A stretch of 64,000 nucleotides of DNA from Nephrocerus scutellatus. Lineage: Eukaryota > Arthropoda > Insecta > Diptera > Pipunculidae. The notes under the pieces were generated by a model, which was given only the letters and a program-made list of their open reading frames with translations, searched no databases and was not told the DNA's origin. This document shows positions 42,506 to 53,760 of the stretch, one piece after another; the stretch's first letter is position 1, and each line of letters starts with the position of its first letter. Position numbers and translations under genes: made by a program. The stretch is taken from the NCBI GenBank assembly GCA_947095585.1, contig OX352761.1:86494419-86558418 (forward strand). Reading direction: 5' to 3'.

Positions 42506-45500
42506 TCAACATAATCCCATAGCTTTGACGCAAAAATTATGTTTGTCCTTAGTGACTGCTTTAGTTAAACTGTCGGCAACCATTTCATTCGTTGGAGTGT
42601 AGCGTATTGTTATGATTTTGTCGTTAACCTTTTCTCGAATATGGTGGTGTCGAATATCAATGTGCTTGCTTCTTGGTCGATAAGCATCCAACTCAGCTAA
42701 ACATATTGCACTTTGATTGTCACATAAAATATTAACCGGCTTGAGCAATTTGAGATCGAGTTCATCAGCCAATTGCTTCAACCAGATGGCTTCTTGGGTT
42801 GCTGAGGACATTGCCATATATTCGGCCTCAGTGCTAGATAAAGCGATGGTTGGTTGTCGTTTACTGCACCATGTAATAGCTGCATTTGCAAATTTGAACA
42901 GGTAACCTGTACAAGATCGACGTTTATCCACGTCCGATGCCCAATCAGCATCACTAAATCCAATGATTGAATAATCATCAGTCTTTTCATACCGAAGTTT
43001 ATAATTAATTGTACCATGTAAATATCGCAGGATTCTTTTCACTGCCTTCCAATGCGCACTACCGAAATTTGAATTGAAACGACTTACATCATTTACTGCA
43101 AAGTTTATATCTGGTCTCGTACATTGCGTAAGGTATTGTAAGCAACCACAGCTTGTTGATACGGTACGTCGTGTAAGTTTTCTTCTTTGCCATCTGACGA
43201 CATACTTATTGAAAGTTTTTGATTCAAGTCGCTGGGTGTGCCAATCGGCTTACAATTTTTCATTCCAAAACGAGTTAATATTTCTTTGATGTACGAGGAT
43301 TGGTCCAGCTCTATGCTGTTTTTATTTTGTTGTATGCGAATACCCACGCATTCCGTGGCAGTACCTAAATCTTTCATTTTGAACTGCGTGCATAAAAATT
43401 GCTTAAGCTTGATTAAATCTTCTTCATTTTTCCAGAATATCATCAAGTCATCTACATAACAAGCTACTATTAAATTAGATCCTCGATTAAAATAAATGCA
43501 CGGATCCAATTCGGATTTTACTAAACCAAATTCCTTTAATGCAGTTTCTAGTTTAATATTCCACTGGCGTCCAGCTTGTTTGAGTCCATACATAGCTCGA
43601 TTCAGTTTACAAGCTCTATTTGTTCCATCATTAAAACATTCCGGTTGCTCGATATACACATCTGCATCAATGTCGCCTTGCAAGAAAGCGGTGACAGCGT
43701 CCATTTGATGTATTTTCAAACCATTTTCAACTGCTAAAGCCATCAAAAATCTTATCGAAGCATAGCGAACCACAGGCGAGAAAGTTTCATTGTATTCTAC
43801 ACCATATTTCTGTGAGCAACATTTCACAACCAAGCGAGCCTTGTAACGCAATACGTTGCCATCATTGTCAAATTTGCGTTTGAATACCCATTTTGTCTTG
43901 ATAGCGTTTCTTCCAGGCGGTAATTTGATGAGACTCCAAGTTTTGTTTTCTACTAACGATGCAATTTCTTCATGCATGGCACACTGCCAATTTGAAGAAT
44001 CATCACGTGCTGCAGCTTCTTTTACTGTTTGAGGATCAAAATCGTTAATATTATTTAATGAAAAATAACTTACATAATCATTAAATTCTCGAAGCTTTGG
44101 TTCACGCGTAGATCTTCTTAATACATTTTCAGGTGTCGCAACATATTTTTCAGGTTGATAATCTCGATCATCAACATTATCAATTTCACCAGTATCAATC
44201 AAAGTAACATCAGTTTCAAACGATGAATCTTCATTGTTCTCATAATCTCTCACTTCAGCTGGACTCACATTGTTATCAGTTGATAACGTCACCATCGAAT
44301 CACAATTTTTTTCATGAAAAACAACATCTCTACTTATTGTTAGTTGTTTCGTTTTTGGATCAATGCAACGAAAACCTTTTGTATTGCTGTCATACCCCAC
44401 GAATATCATTTTTCGCGACTTCGAGTCGAACTTCTTCCTCTTTTGTTTAGGAACATGTACCATTACAGCGGATCCAAAAATTTTCATATGAGATACATTT
44501 ACTTTGATGCCCGTCCATACTTCTTCAGGAGTTTTGTTTACCAAAATTGTTGAAGTTGTTCTGTTGATAATGTAGGCTGCCATTGCAACCGCTTCGGCCC
44601 AAAATTTTTTGTCCAAATCAGCATCGAACATCATACACCTTGAACGTTCCACAATCGTTCGGTTCATTCTCTCCGCAAGACCATTTTGTTGAGGAGTGTA
44701 CACAATTGTAAATTGATGCTGTATACCGCATTTTTTAAGAAAAGTCTCAAACTCTTTGGAACAATATTCAGTGCCATTGTCAGTTCTGAATTTCTTTATT
44801 TTACGACCAGTCTGATTTTCTACATATGATTTGAAATCAACAAATGATTCAAAAACCTCAGATTTGGACGACAAAAAATAGACAAACAGTTTTCTTGAAT
44901 AATCATCAATGAATGACAAGAAATATTTTGCGCCACCAATTGAATTTTTCTCCATCGGACCACAAACATCAGAGTGGATTAAATCCAGCATATTATTTGA
45001 ACGCTTACCACTATGCTTGAAAGGGAGGCGCGATTGCTTGCCCATTGCACAAACTTCACATTTCAAGATTTCATCATTCTTGAACATCATTCCATCTACT
45101 ACATTACGCATGTCACAAAGTGTTTTGTAGTTTACATGACCAAGACGTCTGTGCCATGTCAATGCACTACTTTCTCTAGATTTTGTCAACATACATTTAT
45201 CAGTAGAGGTTGAAATCCTGTATACACCATCCTGTGACTGACATTGCGCAAACAAATCACCATTTTTGTCATAAATTTTACCACCATCACTATCAAAAAC
45301 AATTTTATTACCTTTTGCAACAATTTTGCTGACAGATAAAAGATTAGCAGACAGATCAGGAACATGCAAAACTTCTGCTACTATATCATTTTTTATTGAT
45401 AGAACAGTTTCACCAACACATTTCACTGGCATCTTCGTGTCGTTTGCTGCTACTATTTCAGCAGCTTCAGTGGATCTTCTATTTTTTAATAAATTTGCAT

Positions 45501-46377
45501 CAGGCGTCATGTGACTCGACGCACCACTGTCTAAAAACCAATCTGATATATTTGATTTCGAGAACATAGATACAGCTAATGCTCTTGTAGCCGATTCACT
45601 TTTATAACTTTTAACATTGTTTTGACTTTTATTCTTCTCAAAATTAGACAATGACTTCTGCTTCTCTTTGATTTTATTGCATTCAAAACTCTTGTGCTTT
45701 TTACCACCACATTCATAACAAATTATACTTCCAGTATGACGATTTTTATGTTTTGATGCATTTTTTACATTGTATTTACTGAAAAACGCATTGTTTTCGT
45801 TTGTCTTTGATACATACTGTGTGTCAAGTAATTTCATTTTTATGTGATCTGCATTGATGGTTTCACTTGCCTCAAAACTCAGAATAAGAGGTTTAAATTC
45901 ATTTGTCAAACCTGCCAACATAATTGCCAACCAGTCATCATCTATTTTGAATCCAATGCTATTTAATTTGAACGAAATTGAGGTTATCTTGTCAATGTAA
46001 TTTTGCATGTTTTCACAACTTTCTAAACGAAATGAGAAGTGAGAAATGAGAGTTCGTAACAACGTAATTTTTCTTAATAATCCACGGTCTTCATACAAAT
46101 TTTTAAATTTTTCCCATATCTCAAGGGCTGAATTGCAATTTAAAATGTGAACAAAAAGTTCAGGCTCCACACTCAGAGCCAACGTAGATTTTGATTCACG
46201 CAACATGTCTTCATTATTTTCTACCGGCTTTTTAGCATCGTCTGGAGACTTCTGGATACACTTATGCCATTTTTTCATATCGAAATAATTCTGCATAGCA
46301 AAACACCACATATGATAATTATCCGCACCGCGTAGTTTTTGGATGTGAAAATCCGATTTGCTGTTTGATCCTGCCAT
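42506..46377 (-). pseudogene. Copia-like gag-pol polyprotein with one frameshift
   Basis: A 1,090-codon frame from 46377 to 43105, then a second frame 43042-42506. Gag has a UBN2-like region and a CCHC knuckle, CYECGGKKHKSFEC (220-233). Protease has DSG at 283-285 (WFLDSGASSHMT). Pre-integrase LTWHRRLGHV is near 406. The integrase triad is Asp470, Asp533 and Glu569 (LAERMNRT). RT has WVFKRKFD, QMDAVTAFLQG and YVDD at 974-977. RNase H (FSDADWASD, SSTEAEYMA, KHIDIRHHHI) lies in the second frame. All catalytic residues checked are present. One base is missing near 43147-43151, just after VPYQQAV; this seems the only major lesion. The order protease-integrase-RT-RNase H defines Ty1/copia. Confidence 0.95.
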
Positions 46378-46559
46378 TTTCTTCTCATAAAACGTGTTTA
46401 TGACGATACAAATTTTACAACAAATGTAAAATCAATCTGAATTGCGATTAAATTCAAAGTCCAGTGACTTGATTAAACAATTAACTATTTAATTTTATAC
46501 AACAAATGTATTTATAATTTAATATATTCGCGATGATTTCAGATTTAATTAACTTGGGA

Positions 46560-46573
46560 CTGGGCCCATAACC
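46560..46573 (-). other. Primer binding site, copia type (initiator tRNA-Met half)
   Basis: On the minus strand GGTTATGGGCCCAG directly follows the 5' LTR. This sequence is complementary to an internal stretch of initiator tRNA-Met near the anticodon, the half-tRNA primer known for Drosophila copia. Confidence 0.9.
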
Positions 46574-46703
46574 TATTAGCAGAGCGAGGTTGAAAAGTAA
46601 ACGATGTTGCCTTTACAAGTGATACAATCAAACAGAAAGAATATATTTCAATATAATAGTAATGACAGATGACAATATGGAGTGCGTTCATAGATTAACA
46701 ACA
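46574..46703 (-). repeat. 5' LTR of the copia-like element
   Basis: 130 bp, partner of 42276-42405, about 98% identical. The first base on the minus strand is at 46703 (TGTTG), followed on the plus strand by the target duplication AAGTC (46704-46708). Confidence 0.95.
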
Positions 46704-46850
46704 AAGTCACAGAGTCAATTGCGACGCGCCTCCAAGTTTTCGTCAACAAGTGCTTAAGGAGGATACTGAGAATAAGATGGCCGGTCATTATCACCAATCA
46801 AGACTTACGGAGAGTAACACAGCAGGAAGCAATCGCGCTCACCATCTCGG
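46704..46850 (+). pseudogene. RTE-like element 2, C-terminal block
   Basis: Resumes after the copia-like element: VFVNKCLRRILRIRWPVIIT then NQDLRRVTQQEAIALT, the conserved C-terminal segment that follows CETWKV in this family. It ends about 46840-46850 where LOA-like endonuclease sequence starts on the other strand, so the last ~60 codons and 3' UTR of the RTE-like element are missing. Confidence 0.8.
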
Positions 46851-47136
46851 TCGGAACCTGCACTAGTACGGCAACAAGGTCTCTTGTTATGAATTCTGGA
46901 ATGGGAAGAAAGTTAATATTAGATCTGATCAGGCAGGCCGTCCTTGGTACTGCCTCCCCGCATCTAACGATCAACTTACCTGTCCCATCCTGTAGACCTT
47001 TCACCTGTCCGCTAATAGCCCAAGGCTCCTGAATGAGCCCGAGTGCTATGTTATCCTCGACGAATTGTTTGCTAAGTTTAGCGGACGCCCCCTTAGCATG
47101 GTGCAGATTCGCCTGTAACACCTTGATAGTGCTCAT
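46850..47136 (-). pseudogene. LOA-like element 2, N-terminal endonuclease
   Basis: MSTIKVLQANLHHAKGASAK (Asn), LGLIQEPWAISGQVKGL (catalytic Glu), then RDLVAVLVQVPTE, cut by the RTE-like insertion. The start codon at 47136 is likely real because ORF1 ends upstream in another frame. The missing middle of the domain (about 60 codons, including the Asp/Asn pair) was lost at the insertion. Confidence 0.8.
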
Positions 47137-48788
47137 CTTTCCACCTGTTGAGAAAAGGCCTGCCGGATTAGAATTGCCTTTTTGGGGCCCTTACCCCTCG
47201 GCAGGTAGTCTGGCTCGGTTGACCCGTTGGTCTGACCCTACCCGACTTACTCATTGGAGCAAGTGCAGCTCTTGCTGCGGTAGTACCACTTTTGGAACGG
47301 CTTGAAACAGAAGGCTTAGTAGTCTTGCTGGTCAAAGGAGTTGACCGTCATACCAGCTTTGTTGTACAGGTTCCGGACCCGTTGCGATCAACCTGCCCAG
47401 TAGAGTTGGTGACCGAAGAGGTTGCCTTCGCAATTTGAACCGCGGGCGCTGATTTGGAACCACTCAGACTAGCATGCTTAGGTGCATTGCATGTAGAGCT
47501 GTCTAAGTTTGTATCCTGTACCCTGATCAGATACTAAAATCTTGTCGGTGCTCTTAAGGATCAGCTTAATCGGACCAAAGCGGTACCCTATCACACCTTT
47601 GCAGGCGTTAAGCCTAATCATGGAGGCGTCATCAACCGCCAGTATGAGGTGAAGGAGCGCACCTTCCTTCTTCCTCTGTACTACCTTCGATGATATGGCA
47701 TGCATCTCTGCATTTTGGGCCTCGATGGTAGCCAGAATCTTCTCTGAAAAGAGCTCAAGACTTTGTGGAAAGAACCCACGGACAATATGTGTTTTCGGGA
47801 AGGATCCCTCTTCCACTAACGTCACATTCAGTCCACTCTTGGCTCTTATCTTTACGAAGTTCGAGCGCATCCACCCAGCAGTAGAACTGTCCGAACAGAT
47901 GAATACCATCCATCCCGACTTCGGATACGATCCGGAAAAACGCAATCGAGATGACGATAACCGCTTCTTGAAGATGAGCCATTTGCTCCTTTGTAAGCGG
48001 TTTTTTTTCGACAGGTTAATCGGGACAACCCCCTGCCTGACAACGCTGGTTACTTGACTAAAAGTGGGAATGTCAGGTGAGAGCCCTGCTTTTTAGCGGC
48101 CGATGTAGGTAGTGTCTGGTGCTCCGACCTGACGCGTTTAACTAAGCTCTTGTTGGGAGGCACAGCTTTGGCAAAAGCAAGAGCACTTTCTCTATCTTTG
48201 CCATTGCATAAAGCATGCTTGAAGCACCTTTTTTCTAGCGAGGTTAGCTTGACGTAAGCCTGTTGTTGGATCTGCATTCCACCTAATGCTATTCCAACAG
48301 AGGAGCATCCGGATTTCTCCGAGATGACGCTAATTGTGTTGAAAACTTCGGATGTGTCAGACTCGGATGTATACGAATCCATAACCTTGTTGTTATCACT
48401 TTTTCGAGGTACGGATGTGGCCCCTAAAGGCAGGATCTGCGTTTGAAGTCAACACTTGATTGACCGTCGAGAGAGAATCAGGTCCTGACGTGGTTTCGGG
48501 TTGCACAGAAGCACATCCCGAGGTTTGGGTCACCACTGTGATGACCGTCAGGGGCACAGAAGCCTTTGACATTACAACGGTCCGCTCCAACACAGGTCCC
48601 GAGGCTGATGCGATTGGAGATGCATCGGTCTCATAAATTATATTAATTTTTTTTTCAATGATAACCACGAGTATCCGGGAAAGAATGTCACCCATGGTAG
48701 AGCCCGGTATGCAATGAGAAGGCCGCTTTAAACCGGAGGTTGCCAGGTATCCGAGGTCCTGTGCTAGCGACCAACAACTCATGGCCAT
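47137..48788 (-). pseudogene. LOA-like element 2, ORF1
   Basis: In pieces: 48788-48396 (Ser/Thr/Val-rich N-terminal region), 48382-48050 (ending in a small basic region with KRVRSEHQTL), and 47945-47478 with PKSGWMVFICSDSSTAGWMR and LVEEGSFPKTHIVRGFFPQS. The last corresponds to the GWLSVSCADEDTAIW and EDIPRNQIF blocks of element 1 and to DUF4780. 47137-47477 is Pro/Ser/Thr-rich C-terminal sequence in broken frames. At least two frameshifts. Confidence 0.7.
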
Positions 48789-49072
48789 TCATCCATCGGC
48801 GCACGTGCCTTACCACTGGATTTAGGATTTATTCTATCGAGGTTTACTCCTCTACATTATTTTCCTGAGGAAAGGGTTGCTCCGTTACCCCCCCAAACCC
48901 TCCTCCTTTTCCCGGGCTTGGGACCGGCATGCTGCCTTCGTGCTAAGGAAGAGAGGTAGGCGCCTCGTCCATCGCTAATCATGTCTGGACACCTCTCATG
49001 AGAGAACAGACCTAATCAGCAAATCAACACTGAGACCACCCCTCTCCCTCACGACGGTAACAAGGCGGAGTT
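48789..49072 (-). other. LOA-like element 2, 5' UTR
   Basis: Shares blocks with the leader of element 1 (CAGGTATCCG, GTGCTAGCGACCAA, CTCATGGCCATTCATCC; 48718-48860). The far 5' part (48870-49072) is GC-rich, with a run of eight C, and is not shared. The exact 5' end is set by the target duplication at 49073. Confidence 0.65.
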
Positions 49073-49084
49073 GCCAAGAGAGGA
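49073..49084. other. Target-site duplication of LOA-like element 2, right
   Basis: GCCAAGAGAGGA, partner of 36939-36950. The two host-side reading frames join here into one gag N-terminus. Confidence 0.85.
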
Positions 49085-50285
49085 TAGAGCTGATGAACGA
49101 GAGAGAAAGAGAGAGCTAGAACGTGCTGAAGCCGATTGTGCTCATAAAGAGACAAAACAAACACAGGTAATTGATAATCTAAATATTGGCGGGAAAAATA
49201 ATGTTGTTGATGGGGATGATAGAGAGGCTGTTCGGACTGAACGCAAAAGTGAGACGAATGTATGCCGACAGGATCAACAGGAAGCGTAGAACAATTGTAA
49301 CAACCAGGGAGGATCAAGACAAGAAAATTCTGGAAGTGTTGGACAAATGGAGTGGATGATGCAGTATATGATCAGTGAAAATCAAATTCGCAATTAACAA
49401 ATGAAACGACGTGATCAAACCATCGATATTTTGGTAGAACAGATTCAAGGGTTCAAAGGTTGACTCAGAATATTCTTTCTAATGCCAGAAGTACTCTAGG
49501 GACTCCTGAAGATGCAACAGTAGCTTGTCACATAATGCCAGATTTAACAAAAAATATAGACAAAATTGATGGCGAAGGTGACATAGTATTGGCATAAGGT
49601 TGGCTCAATAATATTGAAAGTATGTGCCATATTCATCGGTGGCCGGGGGAATATGCTTTAGATGTCGCTAAGACGAATTTGGTTGGTGGTGCAAGGCGTT
49701 GGTTCAATGCGAGGGCAGATGATATTAAAAGTTGGGGTCAGTTTAAAGCATCATTTGAGAGAACCTTTTACATCAGGGAAAATACGTCTATGAGATGGCA
49801 AAGAATGGCAAGTCGCTTACAACGCAAGAACGAATCATCCAACAATTATTTTCACGAAAAATATGATCTTTGCCGACAGCTGAAGCTTAGTTTTGATGAG
49901 ACGAAGGAAATGATACTAACCGGACTATGGGCTCGCGATGCAGCCAACTGCTTGATGGGCTGTCGACACCATGATGCTGATAATCTGCTGCACGACATTC
50001 TTAGATTTGAGAGAACGAATTCGTCACGTTTTTCGAATTTCGTCTTTCGAATTTAATCAGTCTGCGGTTTTACCAAGGAGCAACGATTATCAAGACACAG
50101 ACAATCGACCACGTGTAACAAGAGAATTGGTATGCTACAATTGTGGTAAAGGTGGTCATCTAGCAAGAAATTGTCCTGATCCCAGAAATGAACAGACGTG
50201 TTTTCATTGTAAGCAAAAGGGTCACATCTCTCGTAGCTGTCCCAACAACAATCAAGGAATAGTGAAACAAGTTGAGGGACTTTAA
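49085..50285 (+). pseudogene. Ty3/gypsy element 3, gag
   Basis: The N-terminal part is highly charged (ADERERKRELERAEADCAHK) and follows from the ATG at 36931. The capsid-like part 49622-50056 has GEYALDVAKTNLVGGARRWF and SFERTFYIRENTSMRWQRMA. Two zinc knuckles lie at 50130-50265: CYNCGKGGHLARNC and CFHCKQKGHISRSC. A stop at about 49287 and a frameshift near 50040 break the frame. Two knuckles, and the type of integrase downstream, distinguish it from the Osvaldo-like element. Confidence 0.75.
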
Positions 50286-51982
50286 AGACATTTGGTCCAC
50301 CAAATTTCAAAGTTGTATCTCCAGGATTTATTAGAGCCACGCTTAAAGTTGATGAGGCTGGAACAGAAGACGTGAGGATTCGAGTTGTCCCTGATGATGT
50401 CCAAACTTGCGATATGATCGTCGGCCGTACGTACACAGAAAGTCCTGAAATCATATATATAAAAGAAGATAACTCACTGATGTTCAAAAAGAAGAAGGCA
50501 ACGGACCCGTTTGCAGACTTAAGTTTGGATAAGGACGATTTTAAATTTTCGAGATTGCATCGACTTAGAGCCGAATGAAATCGGATGTAGTAAGGATTTC
50601 ACTATGAGAATCATCGAGCTTCCAGGAAGTAAACCACCTCAGTCAAAACCATTCTCTGCTAGTGAAAAGGAAAGAGCTAGGATTCGTCAAATAGTCGACG
50701 ACTGGAGAAAACAAGGGATCGTTACAGATACTGAGTCTGCATATGCTAGTCCCGTACTACTTGTAAAAAAAAATACTGGATATTCAAGACTTGTTGTCGA
50801 TTTTCGACGACTTAACAATCAAACCGTTTAAATAAATTTTGTTCATTGTCCTTGACCTTGCACAAGGATATCTACAAATACCTATTCATCCAGATGATAA
50901 GCACAAAACGGACTTTATAACACCAGACGAGACAGGCGAAAAACCATTTACTATACTTCATTTAGACCATTTGGGACCCTTCATTACAAGTTCGCGAGGA
51001 AACAAATACATACTTGTGCTAATTTGCAATCTTACCAAGTTTGTTCGATTGGAAGAAGTAAGAAACACAAATGCTAACAATGTAGTTCGTCGATTAGAAA
51101 ACTTCGTCGTTTAATTCAGAGCTCCAGAGAGAATAATCACTAATAGAGGCAGCTTTTTTACATCTTTGGCCTTCGAACAGTTTTATGAAAGACATGGTAT
51201 CCAACATCGACTGAATTCACCAAGACACGCTCAAGCAAACGGACAGGTTAAGAGGGTTAATCGAACTTTGATTCCTACAATTATTGCAACTCTAAATAGG
51301 GAAAAGGAAGGTAAAGACTGGGACGATAAATTAAAGCAAGTTGCACGTGATCTCAACAATAGTGATAATAAATCAACTGGTAAGACTCCTTTCGAATTGC
51401 TCTACGGATATACTCCAAGATTTGAAGAAGGTTTAATACGTATCACAACTATAACCGAAGAAAATTCTAAATACAAAAAACCTGAAGTACTCCGTAAAGA
51501 AACCATAGAACGAATATTATCCGAACAAGCAAAATATTAGAAACGTTACGATCGAGGACGAAGACTAACCATCCAATACGACACCGGTGATATTGTTTTT
51601 ATCAAGACGGTACCACCCGCAACCGGAGATTCAACAAAGTTTTATCCGAAAAATAGGTCAAACAGGTCAATTAGTAATCACAAAAATCTTGCCAAATGAC
51701 ACTTATGGAGTAGCCGAACTCCGAGAAGATGTATTTGGTCGAAGATATTCATCAACCGCACATGTAAGTCAACTTAGAATTTGGAAACCAAGTCACAGTG
51801 ACGAAGAAGAAGAAAATGTACTGCAAAGACCACATAGCGTAACTAATCTCTACGACGATGAAGAACTTCCAAGCACAAGAAACCGGAACCAAGATGAATC
51901 CGTAAGCGTCCAGAAAAGTTGTCAGATTATGTCCATTTTTAAAAATGCATTTTATATTTCAACTTTTGATAAAAACTATTAA
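50286..51982 (+). pseudogene. Ty3/gypsy element 3, shortened pol
   Basis: 50372-50578: protease/pre-RT region (VPDDVQTCDMIVGRTYTE). 50604-50831: RT start (SAYASPVLLVKKNTGYSRLV then VDFRRLNNQTV). 50839 on: FIVLDLAQGYLQIPIHPDDK, then an abrupt jump within the same frame to LHLDHLGPFITSSRGNKYIL, the first integrase Asp strand. The RT catalytic motif, RNase H and integrase zinc domain are deleted. 51166-51540: HGIQHRLNSPRHAQANGQVK (usual catalytic Glu is Lys) and KTPFELLYGYTPRF. 51587-51982: C-terminal tail. Non-functional. Confidence 0.8.
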
Positions 51983-52440
51983 CCAACTAAAATAAAAAAA
52001 GATAAATAGTTTTGTTTTATACTTATGTAACATTTATTAAATTTATTTGATTAATAGAATTTTACATTTTGAACTTTCAGAAGTAAAGTAAAGTAAAAAG
52101 TAAACAATGAATTGATGTATAAAAAAAAACAAAAAAAAAACTTCAGATTTAAATAATGTATATTCGATGACGAATTAAATATAGGATGGCCGAATGTTAG
52201 CGGCTTGTCAAACAAAATAGTTGAATTATTGAACACTGCCAACTCGATGACAGGAGTAGAGTTAGTCGAGTGAAAACGAGTTGGTTGGCAGAGAGAGTCT
52301 GCGAGTTAAGCTAAGTGGAAGCATCATTGTTATAAAAAAAGAATTTAAAGACGGTCCTCATTTTTGTGAAGTCGAATCAGTTGCGTATTATTTGAAGGAA
52401 TCGAAATTTTAGCGTTTTTGGTCGGCGATATTTTGATATT
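51983..52440 (+). repeat. 3' end of Ty3/gypsy element 3, candidate LTR
   Basis: After the pol stop comes AT-rich sequence, then from about 52195 a TGTTAGCGGCTTG start and a GC-richer segment with GCAGAGAGAGTCTGCGAG (a hairpin-forming word). It ends near 52440 with GATATTTTGATATTTTGGTG. The stretch 52380-52425 is shared with 36253-36285 at the other junction with the jockey-like element. LTR limits are not certain because the left copy is incomplete. Confidence 0.45.
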
Positions 52441-53760
52441 TTGGTGTGTTCTTAACAGAGTCAAATGCTTTCCTTAAATCCAAGGCACAAGCAACAGTAC
52501 AATTTTATTCTTAGGTTGTTTAAGATTTTGTCCTGGAAATAAAGAAGAGCATGCTCTGTAAGGTGGCCACGTTTGAAACCAAATTGTTGAGCTTGTATAG
52601 GGTTAATTTGTTCAAAAAAATTAAGCATTTTGGAAAGTATTATTTTTTCAAGAATTTTACCTAAGTTGGGTAGAAGAGAGATAGATCGGAAATTGTCTAT
52701 TGTGTTTAGAGTGTTGTTTTTTTAATTTTTTTTCCATTGAAATAGGAAGTAGTAGTTATTAAGGCAATTAATTAAAGGAAAATTCTTTTTTTTTTTCGTT
52801 TCCAAATTTTTCGAGTTTTTAATAAATTTAAAGTTGTTTCTGTTATGTTAAACCAGTTTTTTCGCAAGGAAGATTTTTTGCTGTGATTATCCATACAAGT
52901 GGTAATTGCTACAGTAATTGCCTCGATAAAGCTATTTATTTCTGAGTTGCACAAATTTCTGGTAATAGGAATTTCTATGTTTGAAAGATTATTGCAAAGT
53001 GAGCGATTGAATGCAGACCTTCGGTGTTTTTAAAGCTAGAAGAAAACTGAGGAAAGTCTGGGAGTGTAAAATTTTGTCTTAATTGGATATTCATGAAGAC
53101 AGAAAGTTGAACATGCAATGTTGTTGTCGCATCTGAGGTTAGAGGAAATGATACAAAAATCGATATGAGAGCCTGAGCTAGGGCGAGTTGGGCCTTGAGC
53201 CGCTACAATGTCTAGGTCAAGAAAATGATTGTCCTGGAACCAAGACGTTAATATAGAGCCATTTTGATTTGTAACTGAGTCACCCCAAAGGGGATGTCTG
53301 GAGTTAAAATCTCCACCAATTATGGTGTAGTCAAAGGACTGTAAAGAAGTGAGTAGGTTGTCCAGTGCAGAAGGCAACAAGAGTCCAGCATTACAGGGAA
53401 CATAGATTGAAACGAGAGCTAGGGAACTAGCTGTATGTTGTGAGTTTAAGGGAATTGAAGCTATGGTTGCTGAAATTAGATTATTAGAAAAATGTTTTTG
53501 GTTAAAACGAAAGGAATTCTGCAGGAGAATTCCTGTTCCTCGGCCCTCATTATTCCTAATAAAATTATATTTGTTATTAAAACGGCATTTACTAATGTTT
53601 TTTGAAAGGCAAGTTTCTTGCAATAAGAGGTTGGGGAAGTATCTTTTAGTAAAAGGTCAATTTCAATTTGTTTTTCTTTGGAGAACGAATTGACGTTAGA
53701 GCTAATAATGTTGAGATTTAGGGTGAGGAGGGGGAAAGAGATGCAATAAAGCACAGGTAT
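52441..53760 (-). pseudogene. Jockey-like ORF2, endonuclease and start of RT
   Basis: 53754-53476: LTLNLNIISSNVNSFSKEKQ, the usual ORF2 N-terminal strand. 53623-53036: MQETCLSKN (catalytic Glu), ALVSIYVPCNAG, TIIGGDFNSRHPLWGDS and SGSHIDFCIIS, the endonuclease core. 52954-52772 is linker (SLRKNWFNITETTLN). At 52500-52460 a fragment reads LDLRKAFDSV, the first catalytic RT strand, where the sequence is cut. Several frame breaks. It complements the C-terminal RT half at 34872-36250. Confidence 0.75.

Larger units (their letters stand above)
42276..46703 (-). mobile_element. Copia-like (Ty1/copia) LTR retrotransposon, nearly intact
   Basis: 4,428 bp, minus strand, from LTR to LTR, with AAGTC on both sides. 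LTRs are 130 bp and differ at three sites, so the insertion is young compared with its surroundings. It has a copia-type primer site, a single gag-pol frame broken by one missing base, and a short purine-rich tract (GTGAGAG) before the 3' LTR. It is inserted in the RTE-like element at a conserved Lys-Val codon pair of CETWKV. Confidence 0.95.
40263..46850 (+). mobile_element. RTE-like non-LTR retrotransposon 2, with nested copia-like element
   Basis: Plus-strand element inserted in the LOA-like endonuclease. Its sequence is 40263-42275 and 46704-46850; between lies the copia-like element with its 5-bp duplication AAGTC. Contents: a leader (40263-40557), endonuclease, fragments of RT and the C-terminal block. 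Both ends are approximate. RT is badly shortened by deletions, including the catalytic YADD. Confidence 0.75.
36951..49072 (-). mobile_element. LOA-like non-LTR retrotransposon 2, with nested insertions
   Basis: Minus strand; poly-A tail at 36961-36951, 5' end at 49072, flanked by the 12-bp duplication GCCAAGAGAGGA. Its own sequence is 36951-40262 and about 46850-49072. The intervening 6.6 kb is an RTE-like element carrying a copia-like element, and about 60 codons of endonuclease are lost at that insertion. A second ~670-bp insert lies in RT at 38051-38718, and the RT palm is mostly deleted between 39310 and 39260. Same family as the element at 14.7-29.1 kb by domain order and leader. Confidence 0.85.
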
